Shown here: piece by piece, positions 1 through 9,033 of the stretch | Layout: the number at the start of each line of letters is the position of its first letter | Position numbering within the stretch: the stretch's first letter is position 1 | Origin: Hyphomonadaceae bacterium | GTDB lineage: Bacteria; Pseudomonadota; Alphaproteobacteria; Caulobacterales; Hyphomonadaceae | NCBI GenBank assembly: GCA_030158285.1 | Contig: JAOATF010000198.1 | Coordinates: forward strand, 1 to 32,655 | Reading direction: 5' to 3' | Length of the DNA: 32,655 bases | Translations under genes and position numbers: made by a program | The notes under the pieces: model-generated | What the model was told of the DNA's origin: nothing | Databases searched by the model: none | What the model saw: the letters and a program-made list of their open reading frames with translations, nothing else

Positions 1-297
1 TGGCACTTCTGGATCGCGACGCTGGGCATCGTTCTCTACATCTGCGCGATGTGGGTGTCGGGCATCATGGAAGGCCTGATGTGGCGCGCGTACAACCAGT
101 TCGGCTTCCTGCAGTACTCGTTCATCGAGACGGTCAGCGCCAAGCACATCGAATATGTCATCCGCTCGCTTGGCGGCGGGCTCTACCTGATCGGCGCGCT
201 GATCATGGTCTACAACCTGGTGCGCACAGCACGGGGCGATGTGCCTGCTGACGAACGCAGGCGCGCCGGCGCCGCCAACCTTCAACACGCAGAGTAG
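1..297 (+). CDS. ccoN: Cytochrome cbb3 oxidase subunit I, C-terminal end (partial)
   Basis: This is the last 98 codons of the heme-copper catalytic subunit of cbb3 oxidase; the start lies outside the window, and the frame is open from base 1 to the TAG at 295-297. Two membrane segments are visible: one begins [13 protein letters not shown], and a second spans [19 protein letters not shown]. Between them is a typical CcoN loop containing EGLMWRAYN. The metal-ligand histidines of subunit I lie upstream and cannot be checked. The protein reduces O2 with high affinity in the inner membrane and receives electrons from CcoO and CcoP, whose genes follow directly. The identification rests on this tail plus the unmistakable downstream ccoOQP order. 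Confidence 0.93.
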   Translation, partial: WHFWIATLGIVLYICAMWVSGIMEGLMWRAYNQFGFLQYSFIETVSAKHIEYVIRSLGGGLYLIGALIMVYNLVRTARGDVPADERRRAGAANLQHAE

Positions 298-307
298 GGG
301 GACCGGC

Positions 308-1081
308 ATGGCTGCGCGTCCGAACTGGCTTCTTCGCAATCACAAGATTTTCGAGAAGCACACTTTCATCTTGCTGGTCGGCATCCTGGTCGTCGTCGCG
401 ATCGGCGGCCTGATCGAGATCGTGCCGCTGTTCTACCTGAAGAACACGATCGAGAAGGTCGAAGGCATGCGGCCCTATACGCCGCTGGAGCTCGCCGGGC
501 AGAGCATCTATGTTCGCGAGGGCTGCAATGTCTGTCACTCGCAGATGATCCGTCCGCTGCGCGACGAGGTGGAGCGCTACGGACATTATTCGCTCGCCGC
601 AGAGAGCATGTATGACCACCCCTTCCAGTGGGGATCGAAGCGCACGGGTCCCGACCTCGCGCGCGTCGGTGGCAAGTATTCCGACGAATGGCAGAAACAG
701 CACCTGATCGATCCGCGCTCGCTGGTGCCTGAATCGATCATGCCGCCCTACGCCTTCCTCGAAGGCCGGACGCTCGACCTGTCCAACATCAGCGCGGATC
801 TCAAGGCGCTGAAGCTGGAGGGCGTGCCCTACACCAGGGCCATGGTCGAGACCGCGGCTGATGATGCCCGTGCACAGGCCGGCATGGATCTCGACGCGCA
901 GACCTTGCAGGACGGCTACAGCGCGCTGGCGGGCCGCAAGGGCAGCGTCACTATCCGCGACTTCGATGGTGAGCCGGGCGAGCCGTCCGAGATGGATGCG
1001 CTGATCGCCTACCTGCAGATGCTGGGCACGTTGGTCGACTTCAAGACCTACGAAGCCGGCGACCTCCAGAACCAGCGGTGA
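308..1081 (+). CDS. ccoO: Cytochrome cbb3 oxidase subunit II, mono-heme cytochrome c
   Basis: CcoO is the membrane-anchored mono-heme c subunit that passes electrons from CcoP to the CcoN active site. The product is 257 aa. It has one N-terminal membrane anchor at about residues 19-44, then the heme c motif C73-N-V-C76-H77 inside the family-typical segment [18 protein letters not shown]. The motif [14 protein letters not shown] follows. I chose the ATG at 308 because it begins the conserved [18 protein letters not shown] and is preceded by AGGGGG at 296-301. The open frame extends upstream to 239, but that part overlaps ccoN and is not conserved in character. It starts 10 bp after ccoN and is evidently cotranscribed with it. 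Confidence 0.97.
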   Translation: MAARPNWLLRNHKIFEKHTFILLVGILVVVAIGGLIEIVPLFYLKNTIEKVEGMRPYTPLELAGQSIYVREGCNVCHSQMIRPLRDEVERYGHYSLAAESMYDHPFQWGSKRTGPDLARVGGKYSDEWQKQHLIDPRSLVPESIMPPYAFLEGRTLDLSNISADLKALKLEGVPYTRAMVETAADDARAQAGMDLDAQTLQDGYSALAGRKGSVTIRDFDGEPGEPSEMDALIAYLQMLGTLVDFKTYEAGDLQNQR

Positions 1082-1082
1082 C

Positions 1083-1262
1083 ATGATGACCTACGAAGAC
1101 TGGTCACGTTTCGCGCAGGACTGGGGCACCGTCTACTTCTTCGCGATCTTTGCGGTCGCGCTTGGCTATGCCCTCTGGCCCCGCAACGGTCGCGATTTCA
1201 AACGCGCCGCCCAACTCCCCCTGAACGAGAAGGAGCACGGCGATGACCGACCGCTCGCCTGA
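1083..1262 (+). CDS. ccoQ: Small cbb3 oxidase subunit CcoQ
   Basis: This is a 59-aa single-span membrane protein in the ccoQ position between ccoO and ccoP. It starts MMTYEDWSRFAQDWGTVYFF, has a membrane segment at about residues 17-33, and then a charged tail beginning WPRNGRDFKRAA. CcoQ proteins share this layout and stabilise the assembled complex or the CcoP interaction. The start is ATG 1083 or the adjacent ATG 1086. The gene begins 1 bp after the ccoO stop, and its 3' end overlaps the first 20 bases of ccoP in another frame. That overlap contributes the terminal residues DDRPLA and suggests translational coupling. CcoQ sequences diverge quickly, so the call rests on size, topology and position. 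Confidence 0.9.
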   Translation: MMTYEDWSRFAQDWGTVYFFAIFAVALGYALWPRNGRDFKRAAQLPLNEKEHGDDRPLA

Positions 1263-2139
1263 AAGCCACGCGCCCGAGATCGACGCGCACAGCGGCATCG
1301 AGACCACCGGTCACGAGTGGGACGGCATCAAGGAGCTGAACAATCCGCTGCCGCGCTGGTGGCGCTTCATCTTCTGGGCGTCGGTTGTCGTCGCTATCGT
1401 CTACTGGATCCTGATGCCGGCCTGGCCTGCGCTGCCGGGCATGCAGGGCAATACGACGGGTGTTCTGAGGCAGTCCGACCGTTCGGAAGTGGCGGCCGAC
1501 ATTACGGCCATGAAGGCCGAGCGGTCGGCGCTGAGCGCCAAGCTGGCGTCGGTCGATGCGGCCAGCATTCTCAAGGATCAGGGGCTGAGCCAGCTGGCGC
1601 TTTCGCTGGGAGAGAGCGCGTTCGGCGATAACTGTGCTGCGTGTCATGGGGCGGGCGGGCGCGGCGCCAGGGGCTATCCGACGCTGGCGGATGATGTGTG
1701 GCTGTGGGGAGGCTCGCTCGACGACGTCGAGCGCACGTTGCGCTATGGAATCCGGTCGAGCCATCCTGAGACGCATACGTCCGAAATGCCGGCGTTCGGA
1801 CGTGATCAGTTCCTCACCAGATCCCAAGTCGGCGATCTGGTGGAGTATGTGGTGGCATTGTCGCGCCGGGAAGCCGATGCGGCGGCTGTTGCACGCGCGG
1901 CGTCGCTGTTCGAGCAGAACTGCGCCAGCTGTCATGGCGCAACGGGGCTGGGGGATCGCACCAAGGGCGCGCCCAATCTCACGGACGCGGACTGGCTCTA
2001 CGGCGGCGATCGTGCGGCGATCCAGCGGACCATCCATGGGCCGCGCAATGGCGTGATGCCGGCCTGGGGCGACCGCTTCGATCCGGCGACCATTCGCGCG
2101 CTGGCGATCTATGTCCATTCGCTTGGCGGAGGCGAGTAG
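1243..2139 (+). CDS. ccoP: Cytochrome cbb3 oxidase subunit III, di-heme cytochrome c
   Basis: CcoP is the di-heme c subunit that accepts electrons from soluble or membrane c-type cytochromes. The product is 298 aa. It has a cytoplasmic N-terminus with the family motif HEWDGIKELNNPLPRWW at about 24-40, and a membrane span at about 41-60. Two cytochrome c domains follow, with heme motifs C131-A-A-C134-H135 and C227-A-S-C230-H231. Likely axial methionines lie in EMPAFG (about residue 182) and in GVMPAWG near the C-terminus. An AAGGAG ribosome site at about 1229-1234 supports ATG 1243, which lies inside the end of ccoQ. The length and the two-domain order are standard for the family. Confidence 0.97.
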   Translation: MTDRSPESHAPEIDAHSGIETTGHEWDGIKELNNPLPRWWRFIFWASVVVAIVYWILMPAWPALPGMQGNTTGVLRQSDRSEVAADITAMKAERSALSAKLASVDAASILKDQGLSQLALSLGESAFGDNCAACHGAGGRGARGYPTLADDVWLWGGSLDDVERTLRYGIRSSHPETHTSEMPAFGRDQFLTRSQVGDLVEYVVALSRREADAAAVARAASLFEQNCASCHGATGLGDRTKGAPNLTDADWLYGGDRAAIQRTIHGPRNGVMPAWGDRFDPATIRALAIYVHSLGGGE

Positions 2140-2141
2140 CG

Positions 2142-3626
2142 ATGGCGACGGCCACGCTCATCGATCTCCGCAAGGGGCGCGGCGCACCGCCAGGTGGCGG
2201 GCCGCCACAGGACGATGAGCCGGTGACGCTCTATGAAAAGCGCAAGCAGATCTATCCCAAGCTGGTGTCGGGGCCGTTCCGCACGATCAAGTGGGTGCTG
2301 CTGTTCGGGTCGCTCGGCATCTACTACCTGCTGCCTTTCCTGCGGTGGGACAGGGGGCCGGGTGCGCCGGACCAGGCGGTGCTCGCGGATTTCTCGGCCG
2401 GGCGCTTCTATGCGTTCGGTCTCGAAATCTGGCCGCAGGAAGTCTACTACATAACTGGCCTGCTGATCCTTGCGGCAGTAGGGCTGTTCCTGGTGACAGC
2501 GCTGTTCGGGCGCGTGTGGTGTGGCTATTTCTGCCCGCAGACGGTGTGGACTGACCTGTTCATCGTCGTCGAACGCTTCTTCGAGGGCGATCGCAATGCG
2601 CGCATGAAGCTCGACAAGGCGCCGTGGAGTTTCAACAAGCTTTGGCGCAAGGGGGCCAAGCACGCAGTCTGGCTGCTGGTCTCGTTCGCGACAGGCGGCG
2701 CCTTCGTTCTCTACTGGCATGACGCCCGCTCACTGGCGGAGACTTTCTTCACCGGCGAAGCGCCCATGACGGCCTATGCCTTCGCCGGCATTCTCACACT
2801 GACCACCTATGCACTGGCTGGCACGATGCGTGAGCAGGTGTGCACCTATATGTGCCCATGGCCGCGCATCCAGGCGGCGCTGATCGATCGCAAGACGCTG
2901 GCCGTCACCTATCGCGCCGAACGCGGCGAGCCGCGCGCGCCGCACAAGAAGGGCGACACGTGGGACGGGCGGGGCGATTGCATCGATTGCACGCAGTGCG
3001 TCACCGTCTGCCCGATGGGTATCGATATCCGCAACGGTCCGCAGCTGGAATGCATCCAGTGCGCGCTCTGCATCGATGCCTGCAATGGCGTGATGAAGAA
3101 GGTGGGGCGTCCGGCGGGGCTGATCGCCTATGACACGGACGAGAACGAGGCCCTGCGGCATGCGGGCAAGCCGTCGAAACCGTTCCGCCCGCTGCGCTCG
3201 CGTACCGTGCTCTACGCGGGCGTGTTCGCGCTGACGGGATCGATCATGGTGTTCGGCCTCGCGACGCGATCCAGCATCGAACTGTCGGCGCTCAAGGACC
3301 GCGCGCTGCCCTTCGTGCGGCTGGCGTCGGGCGATATCCGCAACGCCTACACGATCAAGGTGGTGAACAAGCAGCATGTGCAGCGCGACGTCGCGCTGTC
3401 GGTGGAGGGCCTGCCGGGCGCGACGTTCGAGCTGATCGGCGCGGGCGATAACGCGATGGCGAACCATCTCGTCGCCGAGCCGGACGCTGTCGATACCTAC
3501 CGCCTGCTGGTGACGGCGCCGGCCTCCGCACTGGCGTCGGACACAACCAGTATCAACGTCACGCTCTCTGACGCGGGCGAGACGCTGGCCACCGCCTCAA
3601 CACGTTTCCTTGGACCGGAGCGCTGA
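2142..3626 (+). CDS. ccoG: Cytochrome oxidase accessory protein CcoG (FixG/RdxA family, Fe-S)
   Basis: CcoG is a polytopic membrane ferredoxin-like protein implicated in Cu(II) reduction and copper delivery during cbb3 assembly. The 494-aa product has membrane-embedded Cys pairs C127/C131 (WCGYFCPQTVW) and C234/C238 (CTYMCPWPRIQ). Two [4Fe-4S] ferredoxin motifs follow: C280-x2-C283-x2-C286-x3-C290-P, and C304-x2-C307-x2-C310-x3-C314. A membrane segment occurs at about 345-365, and a C-terminal Ig-like domain fills the last ~115 residues, as in FixG. It starts 2 bp after the ccoP stop, in the same transcription unit. Length and motif order match the family in full, with no missing cluster ligand. 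Confidence 0.96.
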   Translation: MATATLIDLRKGRGAPPGGGPPQDDEPVTLYEKRKQIYPKLVSGPFRTIKWVLLFGSLGIYYLLPFLRWDRGPGAPDQAVLADFSAGRFYAFGLEIWPQEVYYITGLLILAAVGLFLVTALFGRVWCGYFCPQTVWTDLFIVVERFFEGDRNARMKLDKAPWSFNKLWRKGAKHAVWLLVSFATGGAFVLYWHDARSLAETFFTGEAPMTAYAFAGILTLTTYALAGTMREQVCTYMCPWPRIQAALIDRKTLAVTYRAERGEPRAPHKKGDTWDGRGDCIDCTQCVTVCPMGIDIRNGPQLECIQCALCIDACNGVMKKVGRPAGLIAYDTDENEALRHAGKPSKPFRPLRSRTVLYAGVFALTGSIMVFGLATRSSIELSALKDRALPFVRLASGDIRNAYTIKVVNKQHVQRDVALSVEGLPGATFELIGAGDNAMANHLVAEPDAVDTYRLLVTAPASALASDTTSINVTLSDAGETLATASTRFLGPER

Positions 3627-3627
3627 C

Positions 3628-4113
3628 ATGCAAACGAAGCCGCTGCGTGGAATCCATGTCTTCTGGATGATCTCTGCATTCTTTGCCGTTTTCATCAGCG
3701 TGGATGCGTATTTCATCTTCGGGGCAGTCACGTCCTTCCCGGGCGAGCAGGTCAAGAACTCCTACGTGCTCGGCCTCAACTACAATCGCGAAGTGGAAAG
3801 CCGCGAGCGACAGGCCCAGCTCGGCTGGACAGCCGAGGCGGGCGTTCAACGCGAGGATGGCGTCAGCCTGATCTTCCGTCTCAGGGATCGCGACGCGATG
3901 CCTGTCTCCGGCCTCAATGTCTCGGCGACCTGGCACGTGGCCGGACAGGGCCGTGGGGAGTATGATGTGGAGATGATCGAGCGCGCGTCCGGCGAGTACG
4001 CGGCGCGTATCGACGTGCCGGACAGTGCGCGCCTCGAAGTGACGTTCAGCGCCCGCTATACCGGGGGCGAGGACGTGGTGTTCGAGGCGGGCAAGACGCT
4101 GGTGGCCTCATGA
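3628..4113 (+). CDS. ccoH: FixH/CcoH family cbb3 assembly protein
   Basis: This 161-aa protein has one N-terminal membrane segment (about residues 9-30, starting near IHVFWMISAFFAVFIS) and a periplasmic domain. FixH family features include the segment VTSFPGEQVKNSYVLGLNYN. FixH/CcoH acts in assembly or stability of cbb3 oxidase together with the copper ATPase CcoI. I chose ATG 3628, one base after the ccoG stop; an upstream TTG in the same frame at 3610 would lie inside ccoG. Its stop overlaps the ccoI start as ATGA (4110-4113), so ccoH and ccoI are probably translationally coupled. Position in ccoGHIS and topology support the call strongly. Confidence 0.93.
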   Translation: MQTKPLRGIHVFWMISAFFAVFISVDAYFIFGAVTSFPGEQVKNSYVLGLNYNREVESRERQAQLGWTAEAGVQREDGVSLIFRLRDRDAMPVSGLNVSATWHVAGQGRGEYDVEMIERASGEYAARIDVPDSARLEVTFSARYTGGEDVVFEAGKTLVAS

Positions 4114-6320
4114 CTGCGTTGTCATCCGGGTGTCCGAGCGGGTTGTCGATCGCCACGGAGATGGCGGCGTCGCAGGATCCGTCGGCTTTTGTCGTGAGCC
4201 GTAATGGTCATCAGACGCTGGATATCCTGGTGCGCGGCGCAAGCTGTGGAGGCTGCCTCTCCAAGATCGAAAAAGCCGTTGGCGCGTTGCCGGGCGTGGA
4301 TGTCGCGCGGCTCAATCTGTCCATCGGCCGGCTTCAGGTTGCGTGGACGGGTAGTCTCAAGCCGAAGCTTGTGATCGAGACGATCACCGGGCTTGGCTAT
4401 GGCGCGTCTGCGTTTGAACCGGCCGAGGCGGATTCCGCCAGCGCGAAGACCGAGCGCAGGCTGTTCACGGCGCTTGTGGTTGCGGGCGTGGCGACAGCCG
4501 GGGTGATGTTCCTGTCGGAACCGTTGTGGTTCGGCAGCGACCTGCCCGACGACACCCGAACGATCCTGCGCTTGATCTCGGCAGTGGTGGCCATTCCGGC
4601 GGCGGCGTTCGCCGGGCTCCCGTTCTACACGTCGGCGTTGGCGTCGATCCGTAGTCGACAGCTGAACATGGATGTGCCGATCTCGCTTGCGGTGATCCTG
4701 GCGCTTGGGCTCAGCGTTGTCGAGACGATCAATGGCGGCCGCCATGCGTTCTTTGATGCGGCAGTGATGCTGCTGTTCTTCCTCCTGATTGGCCGGGTGC
4801 TGGATGCCCGGCTGAGGCGGCAGGCCTATTCCGCCGCGAATGCCCTTGCCGCCATGCAGACTGCCTCTGCGACGCGACTACGTGCGGATGGCGCGGCCGA
4901 GGCGATCAAGGCGTCGGACGTGCGTGCGGGCGACACGCTGCTGATCGCGGCGGGGGAGCGGCTGGCAGTCAATGCGGAGGTGGTTTCGGGAACGAGCGAG
5001 GCGGATCTCCGGCTGGTCACGGGCGAGGTCGAGCCGGCGCCGACCTTCCCCGGGCAGGTAATCCATGCCGGTGCGATCAATCTTTCCGCTCCGTTGCGCG
5101 TGCGTGCGTTGGCCCGCGCCGACCAGTCGCTGATGGCGGATGTCGCGCGCCTGCTGGAAGCAGGCGAGCAGAAGAAGTCCGCCTATCGCAAGCTGGCCGA
5201 CAAGGCGGCCGAGATTTACGTGCCGCAGGTTCATGCGATGGCGGCGTTAGGGTTTGTGGGTTGGCTGGCGTTCGGGGCGACGACGGCGCAGGCCGCGTTT
5301 GTTGCGATCACCGTGCTGATCATCACATGCCCTTGCGCGCTGGCGCTGGCCGCGCCGCTGGTCCAGGTCGTGGCGGCCGGCGCGCTGTTCCGGCGCGGCA
5401 TCTATCTGTCCTCCGGCGATGCGCTGGAGCGCCTCGCGACCGTCGATCATGTTGTCTTCGACAAGACGGGCACGCTGACACTCGGCGATCCGGTGCTGCG
5501 ACGCGAGGGGCTGGATGCCGGCGTGCTGAAGGATGCAGCGCGTCTTGCACGAGCGAGCCACCATCCCTTTTCCCGCGCTGTCGCCCGGGCGGCAGGCACG
5601 GGGCCGGTTGCAGACGAGGTGACGGAGTATCCCGGGCAGGGCGTTTCGGGTTTCGTTGATGGAAGGTTTGCGCGTCTGGGTTCGGCGAGCTTCGTTGGCG
5701 TGGAACGCGGAACGGGATCGGAGCTCTGGTACGCGGTTGAAGGCGAAGCGCTGCGCGTGATGCATTTCGACGATACGATTCGTGCTGATGCTGCTGAGAC
5801 CGTCGCTCGGTTGAAACGCATGGGGCTAACGGTGGAGCTCCTGTCTGGCGATTCCAGCAGCCGGGTGGCGCGGGCCGCCAGCGCCGCAGGCATCTCGGAC
5901 TGGCGCGGTGAAGCAACGCCGGTGTCAAAGGCTGAACGTCTGGCCGCGCTGCAGGCTGAGGGACGCAAGGTGTTGATGGTGGGCGACGGGCTCAATGATG
6001 CAGCGGCGCTTGCGGGCGCGCATGCGTCCATCGCGCCGGGCGGCGCGGTCGACGTGTCGCGGCTGGCCAGCGACTGTGTCTTCTCGGGTGACAGCCTGTC
6101 GGCGGTGGCCGACATTATCGAAGTGGCCCGCACGGCGCGGCGACGCATGCGCGAGAATTTTGGCCTGGCGGCGATCTACAATCTTCTGGCCGTGCCGGTG
6201 GCCCTTGCGGGCTGGGTCACACCACTGATCGCGGCGCTGGCCATGTCGGGATCATCAGCCGTGGTTACGTTGAATGCGCTGCGGCTGGCGGGGCGTCGTG
6301 CGCTACCGGAGTCTCCGTGA
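4110..6320 (+). CDS. ccoI: Cu-transporting P1B-type ATPase for cbb3 maturation (FixI/CcoI)
   Basis: This P-type ATPase moves copper across the inner membrane to supply the CuB site of cbb3 oxidase. The 736-aa product has an N-terminal heavy-metal-associated domain with C46-x2-C49 (GASCGGC), and eight likely membrane segments. It also has the metal-passage motif C407-P-C409 (ITCPCALA), the phosphorylation site D451-KTGT, an ASHHPFS stretch holding the nucleotide-domain HP pair, and MVGDGLND near the C-terminal hinge. The N-terminus also holds extra cysteines (C8). The slow-efflux FixI/CopA2 subtype is inferred from its place between ccoH and ccoS rather than from a diagnostic residue. It overlaps ccoH by 4 bp and the ccoS start by 1 bp. 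Confidence 0.95.
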   Translation: MTALSSGCPSGLSIATEMAASQDPSAFVVSRNGHQTLDILVRGASCGGCLSKIEKAVGALPGVDVARLNLSIGRLQVAWTGSLKPKLVIETITGLGYGASAFEPAEADSASAKTERRLFTALVVAGVATAGVMFLSEPLWFGSDLPDDTRTILRLISAVVAIPAAAFAGLPFYTSALASIRSRQLNMDVPISLAVILALGLSVVETINGGRHAFFDAAVMLLFFLLIGRVLDARLRRQAYSAANALAAMQTASATRLRADGAAEAIKASDVRAGDTLLIAAGERLAVNAEVVSGTSEADLRLVTGEVEPAPTFPGQVIHAGAINLSAPLRVRALARADQSLMADVARLLEAGEQKKSAYRKLADKAAEIYVPQVHAMAALGFVGWLAFGATTAQAAFVAITVLIITCPCALALAAPLVQVVAAGALFRRGIYLSSGDALERLATVDHVVFDKTGTLTLGDPVLRREGLDAGVLKDAARLARASHHPFSRAVARAAGTGPVADEVTEYPGQGVSGFVDGRFARLGSASFVGVERGTGSELWYAVEGEALRVMHFDDTIRADAAETVARLKRMGLTVELLSGDSSSRVARAASAAGISDWRGEATPVSKAERLAALQAEGRKVLMVGDGLNDAAALAGAHASIAPGGAVDVSRLASDCVFSGDSLSAVADIIEVARTARRRMRENFGLAAIYNLLAVPVALAGWVTPLIAALAMSGSSAVVTLNALRLAGRRALPESP

Positions 6321-6469
6321 TGAATGCCTTCCTGCTCATGCTGCCGGCCGCCCTTGTCCTCGCCGTCGCGGGTCTTGCTGCCTTTGCATGGGCGCTCAGG
6401 TCCGGCCAGTTCGAGGACCCCAAGGGGGATGCTGCGCGCATCCTCGGCGATGACGACCGGCCGGGCTGA
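6320..6469 (+). CDS. ccoS: cbb3 oxidase maturation protein CcoS
   Basis: This is a 49-aa single-span membrane protein with the CcoS hallmark tail. A hydrophobic N-terminus (residues about 3-25) ends in AFAWALRSGQFEDPKGDAARIL; the GQF-DPKGDA-RIL pattern is diagnostic for the family. CcoS is required to insert heme and copper cofactors into cbb3 oxidase. Its ATG at 6320 shares one base with the TGA of ccoI (TGATG), so translation is coupled. It closes the ccoNOQP-GHIS block; a 144-bp gap follows before the next gene. Confidence 0.95.
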   Translation: MNAFLLMLPAALVLAVAGLAAFAWALRSGQFEDPKGDAARILGDDDRPG

Positions 6470-6613
6470 CCTGATGCGGTGCTGACCATGCGGGCGCGAG
6501 GTGCGGCGTGGCATCCGGTTGGCGCGGAGGCGTGCTGCACGTTATAACCTGCTTCGGCTTGCAGGGCCGGATCGAGCGTCTTCTCCGGGGGATGCGCAGC
6601 AGGGAACAGGCGA

Positions 6614-7360
6614 TTGTCCGTAGGGACCGAAAAGGCGAGACTTCTTGTCATCGACGATGACAGCGGCTTGCGCGAGACGCTGGCCGATTTCTTCGAGATC
6701 GAGGGCTATGACATCTCGCAGGCGGCCAATGTGACAGAAGCAAGGGCGCGCCTTGCGGATGCGTCGCCCGATCTGATGCTGCTGGATATCAACATGCCCG
6801 GCGGCGACGGGCTCACCTTTGCCGCCGAGATGCGGGTACACTCGTCCATTCCGATCATCATCCTCTCTGGCAAGGGCGCGATGATCGATCGCGTTGTCGG
6901 GCTGGAAGTGGGCGCCGACGACTATGTCGCCAAGCCATTTGAGCTACGCGAATTGCTGGCCCGTGTCCGCGCCGTTCTGCGCCGGTCGCGAGCTGCGGCG
7001 CCTGCGCCTGAAGTTGTCCTGGACGAGCGGCAGGCGCGCTTTGCGGGGTTCGTCTTCACGCCGGGCCGCAGGAACATTGCCACGACGGCTGGGCAGGCGC
7101 TCGATCTGACCGGCGCGGAATTCAACCTTCTGGCGGCCTTCATCGAGCGACCCAATCGCGTGCTGTCGCGCGATGCCATCGCTGACCTGACGCGCAAGGA
7201 CGACTGGGAGGGCTTTGATCGCAGCATCGACACGCTGGTCAGTCGCCTGCGACGCAAGCTGTCGGCGCATGCGGCCGCTGCGGACCTGATCCAGACTGTC
7301 CGGGGCGAGGGCTATGTGCTTGCAGCGGATGTGAGGTGGTCTGGGCCCGCTGCAGGCTAG
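6614..7360 (+). CDS. OmpR-family response regulator
   Basis: A two-domain DNA-binding regulator. The receiver domain occupies about residues 8-125, with acidic pocket D14-D15-D16, phospho-acceptor D58 (LLDINMPGGDG), a conserved Ser in IILSG, and Lys in YVAKPFE. A winged-helix DNA-binding domain follows at about 140-240, ending in the typical VSRLRRKLS and TVRGEGYVLA. The start appears to be TTG 6614, because the conserved KARLLVIDDD begins only seven residues in; a weak ribosome site AGGGAACAGG precedes it. It lies 144 bp downstream of ccoS and converges tail-to-tail on the FixL-like kinase. Partnership with that kinase is inferred from adjacency only. Target genes are unknown, with the cbb3 genes or the metal genes as obvious candidates. 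Confidence 0.9.
   Translation: MSVGTEKARLLVIDDDSGLRETLADFFEIEGYDISQAANVTEARARLADASPDLMLLDINMPGGDGLTFAAEMRVHSSIPIIILSGKGAMIDRVVGLEVGADDYVAKPFELRELLARVRAVLRRSRAAAPAPEVVLDERQARFAGFVFTPGRRNIATTAGQALDLTGAEFNLLAAFIERPNRVLSRDAIADLTRKDDWEGFDRSIDTLVSRLRRKLSAHAAAADLIQTVRGEGYVLAADVRWSGPAAG
7357..7360. other. Shared CTAG stop site of two convergent genes
   Basis: The palindrome CTAG supplies TAG on both strands: 7358-7360 ends the + strand response regulator and 7359-7357 ends the - strand kinase. There is therefore no intergenic space here for a conventional terminator; each transcript must end inside the opposite gene. Confidence 0.95.
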
Positions 7361-8997
7361 ACGCGGGGCTTGTCGAGCACGCTGCGCACAAGCTGCGCCA
7401 TCTGGGCGCGCGTGGCGGGCTTGGGAAGGAAGGGCGTGTTGGGCCGGGCGCCCGAAGCCGCCATGCGCGGGGAGTAGCCCGAAGTCAGGATCAGTCTTAC
7501 CTGCGGCGCGATCGTTGCGATCTCGTCGGCCACGGCATGACCATCCATGCCACCCGGCATGACGATGTCCACAAGGGCGAGCCTGATGTCGGGATGGGCG
7601 CACACAGCGTCCAGCGCCGAGCGCCCGTCGATGGCGATCCGCACGCGATAGCCGAGGCTCTCAAGGCGCGAGACCGTGATCAGCCTGACGTCCGGATCAT
7701 CCTCGACAACGAGCACGGTTTCGCCATTGCCCGTGGGGGCCGAGAGGTCCGCCTCGCGGATCTCGGCGGCTGCGTCCGATCCCTGGCGCGGAAAGAACAG
7801 GCTGACCCGCGTGCCGCGACCAACCTCGCTGTAAAGCTGGGCATGGCCGCCGATCTGCTTCATGAAGCCATAGACCATGCTCAGCCCGAGCCCGGTGCCC
7901 GAGCCGACATCCTTGGTGGTGAAGAAGGGCTCGATCGCGCGGGCACAGACTTCGGGCGACATGCCAGAGCCGGTGTCCGAGACCGAGACGCGAATGTAGT
8001 CCCCCGGTGGCGCGTCCTGTGCGTCGCTATCGAACCGCACGCCTTCCGTCTCGATCGTCAGCGCGCCGCCATGGGGCATCGCATCGCGCGCGTTGACGGC
8101 CAGGTTCAGGACTGCCGTTTCGAACTGGTCGATGTCGGTGGTGACCTCGCCCACGTCCGGCGCGAGATGCAGGTTCACCTGGATGGCTTGGCCGACGGCG
8201 CGTTGCAGGATGTCGGACATGTCCTCGAGGACGGTGTTGATCGCGATGATCTGCTCGCGCAAGGGCTGGCGCCGGGCAAACGCCAGCAGGCGCTGGGTGA
8301 TGCGCGCGGCGCGCTTGGCAGCGTCTTCCGCCCGCGCAACAGCGCGGCGCGCTGCCGGGGGAAGGTCAACGGCCGCGATCATCTCGAGATTGCCGCCGAT
8401 CACGCTGAGGATGTTGTTGAAATCGTGCGCGATGCCGCCGGACAGCTGGCCAATTGCGTCCATCTTCTGGTGATGGAGGATGATCTCCTCGGAGCGCTTC
8501 TTCTCCGTCAGGTCGTAGATGATGCCGACGAAGATGGCGTCGTCCCCCGCGAGCGCCTCGCCGACCGAGAGATACATCGGGAAGATCGTGCCGTCCGCCT
8601 TTAGTCCTTTCAGCTCGCGCCCGATGCCGATGATGCGCCTCACGCCTGTTTCGCGATGCCGCGCGAGATAGCGGTCATGCTCTTCCTGGAAGGGTGAGGG
8701 CATCAGCATTTTCACGTTCTGGCCGAGCAGGTCTTCCGATGCGTACTGGAACAGGCGCGTGCAGGCCGGGTTCACGTAATGAATGATGCCGTTGGTATCG
8801 ATGACGATCAGTCCATCGACCATCGTCTCGGGCACGACCAGGAAACGGTTGTCCGAAATCAGCGCCTTCAATGTCGCACCGGGCAGGGGAAATACATCCC
8901 GCATGTCTAGCGGCTTGCCGGCGCCGGCGCCAGCAGGCGCGGGGTCGCGGGATGCGGAGTGGCTCGCCGGATCGGTCACGCGCAGGCTTTCGAACAT
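7357..8997 (-). CDS. FixL-like heme-PAS hybrid histidine kinase
   Basis: A 546-aa soluble sensor kinase with no membrane segment. A PAS domain (about residues 48-165) resembles the oxygen-sensing domain of FixL: H107 in [11 protein letters not shown] matches the heme-ligand His, R113 follows six residues later, and R127 in IIGIGRE sits 20 residues after H107, the same spacing as His200/Arg220 of Bradyrhizobium FixL. The FixL-like run [13 protein letters not shown] follows. Next come a HisKA domain with H191 ([12 protein letters not shown]), an HATPase domain (N-box near [10 protein letters not shown], then DTGSGMS and [11 protein letters not shown]), and a C-terminal receiver with D477 and K526. 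FixL normally lacks a C-terminal receiver, so this is a hybrid variant. O2 sensing is inferred from the pocket residues. Start is ATG at 8995-8997. Confidence 0.9.
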   Translation of the reverse strand: MFESLRVTDPASHSASRDPAPAGAGAGKPLDMRDVFPLPGATLKALISDNRFLVVPETMVDGLIVIDTNGIIHYVNPACTRLFQYASEDLLGQNVKMLMPSPFQEEHDRYLARHRETGVRRIIGIGRELKGLKADGTIFPMYLSVGEALAGDDAIFVGIIYDLTEKKRSEEIILHHQKMDAIGQLSGGIAHDFNNILSVIGGNLEMIAAVDLPPAARRAVARAEDAAKRAARITQRLLAFARRQPLREQIIAINTVLEDMSDILQRAVGQAIQVNLHLAPDVGEVTTDIDQFETAVLNLAVNARDAMPHGGALTIETEGVRFDSDAQDAPPGDYIRVSVSDTGSGMSPEVCARAIEPFFTTKDVGSGTGLGLSMVYGFMKQIGGHAQLYSEVGRGTRVSLFFPRQGSDAAAEIREADLSAPTGNGETVLVVEDDPDVRLITVSRLESLGYRVRIAIDGRSALDAVCAHPDIRLALVDIVMPGGMDGHAVADEIATIAPQVRLILTSGYSPRMAASGARPNTPFLPKPATRAQMAQLVRSVLDKPRV

Positions 8998-9033
8998 GGT
9001 CGCGCCATCAGCCCGAAAATCGCGTCAGGGGCT

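Noticed and set aside
7336-8604. A 422-codon + strand open frame opposite the FixL-like kinase
   Set aside because: The kinase on the - strand has every expected domain and motif; the + frame has none and overlaps the end of the response regulator.
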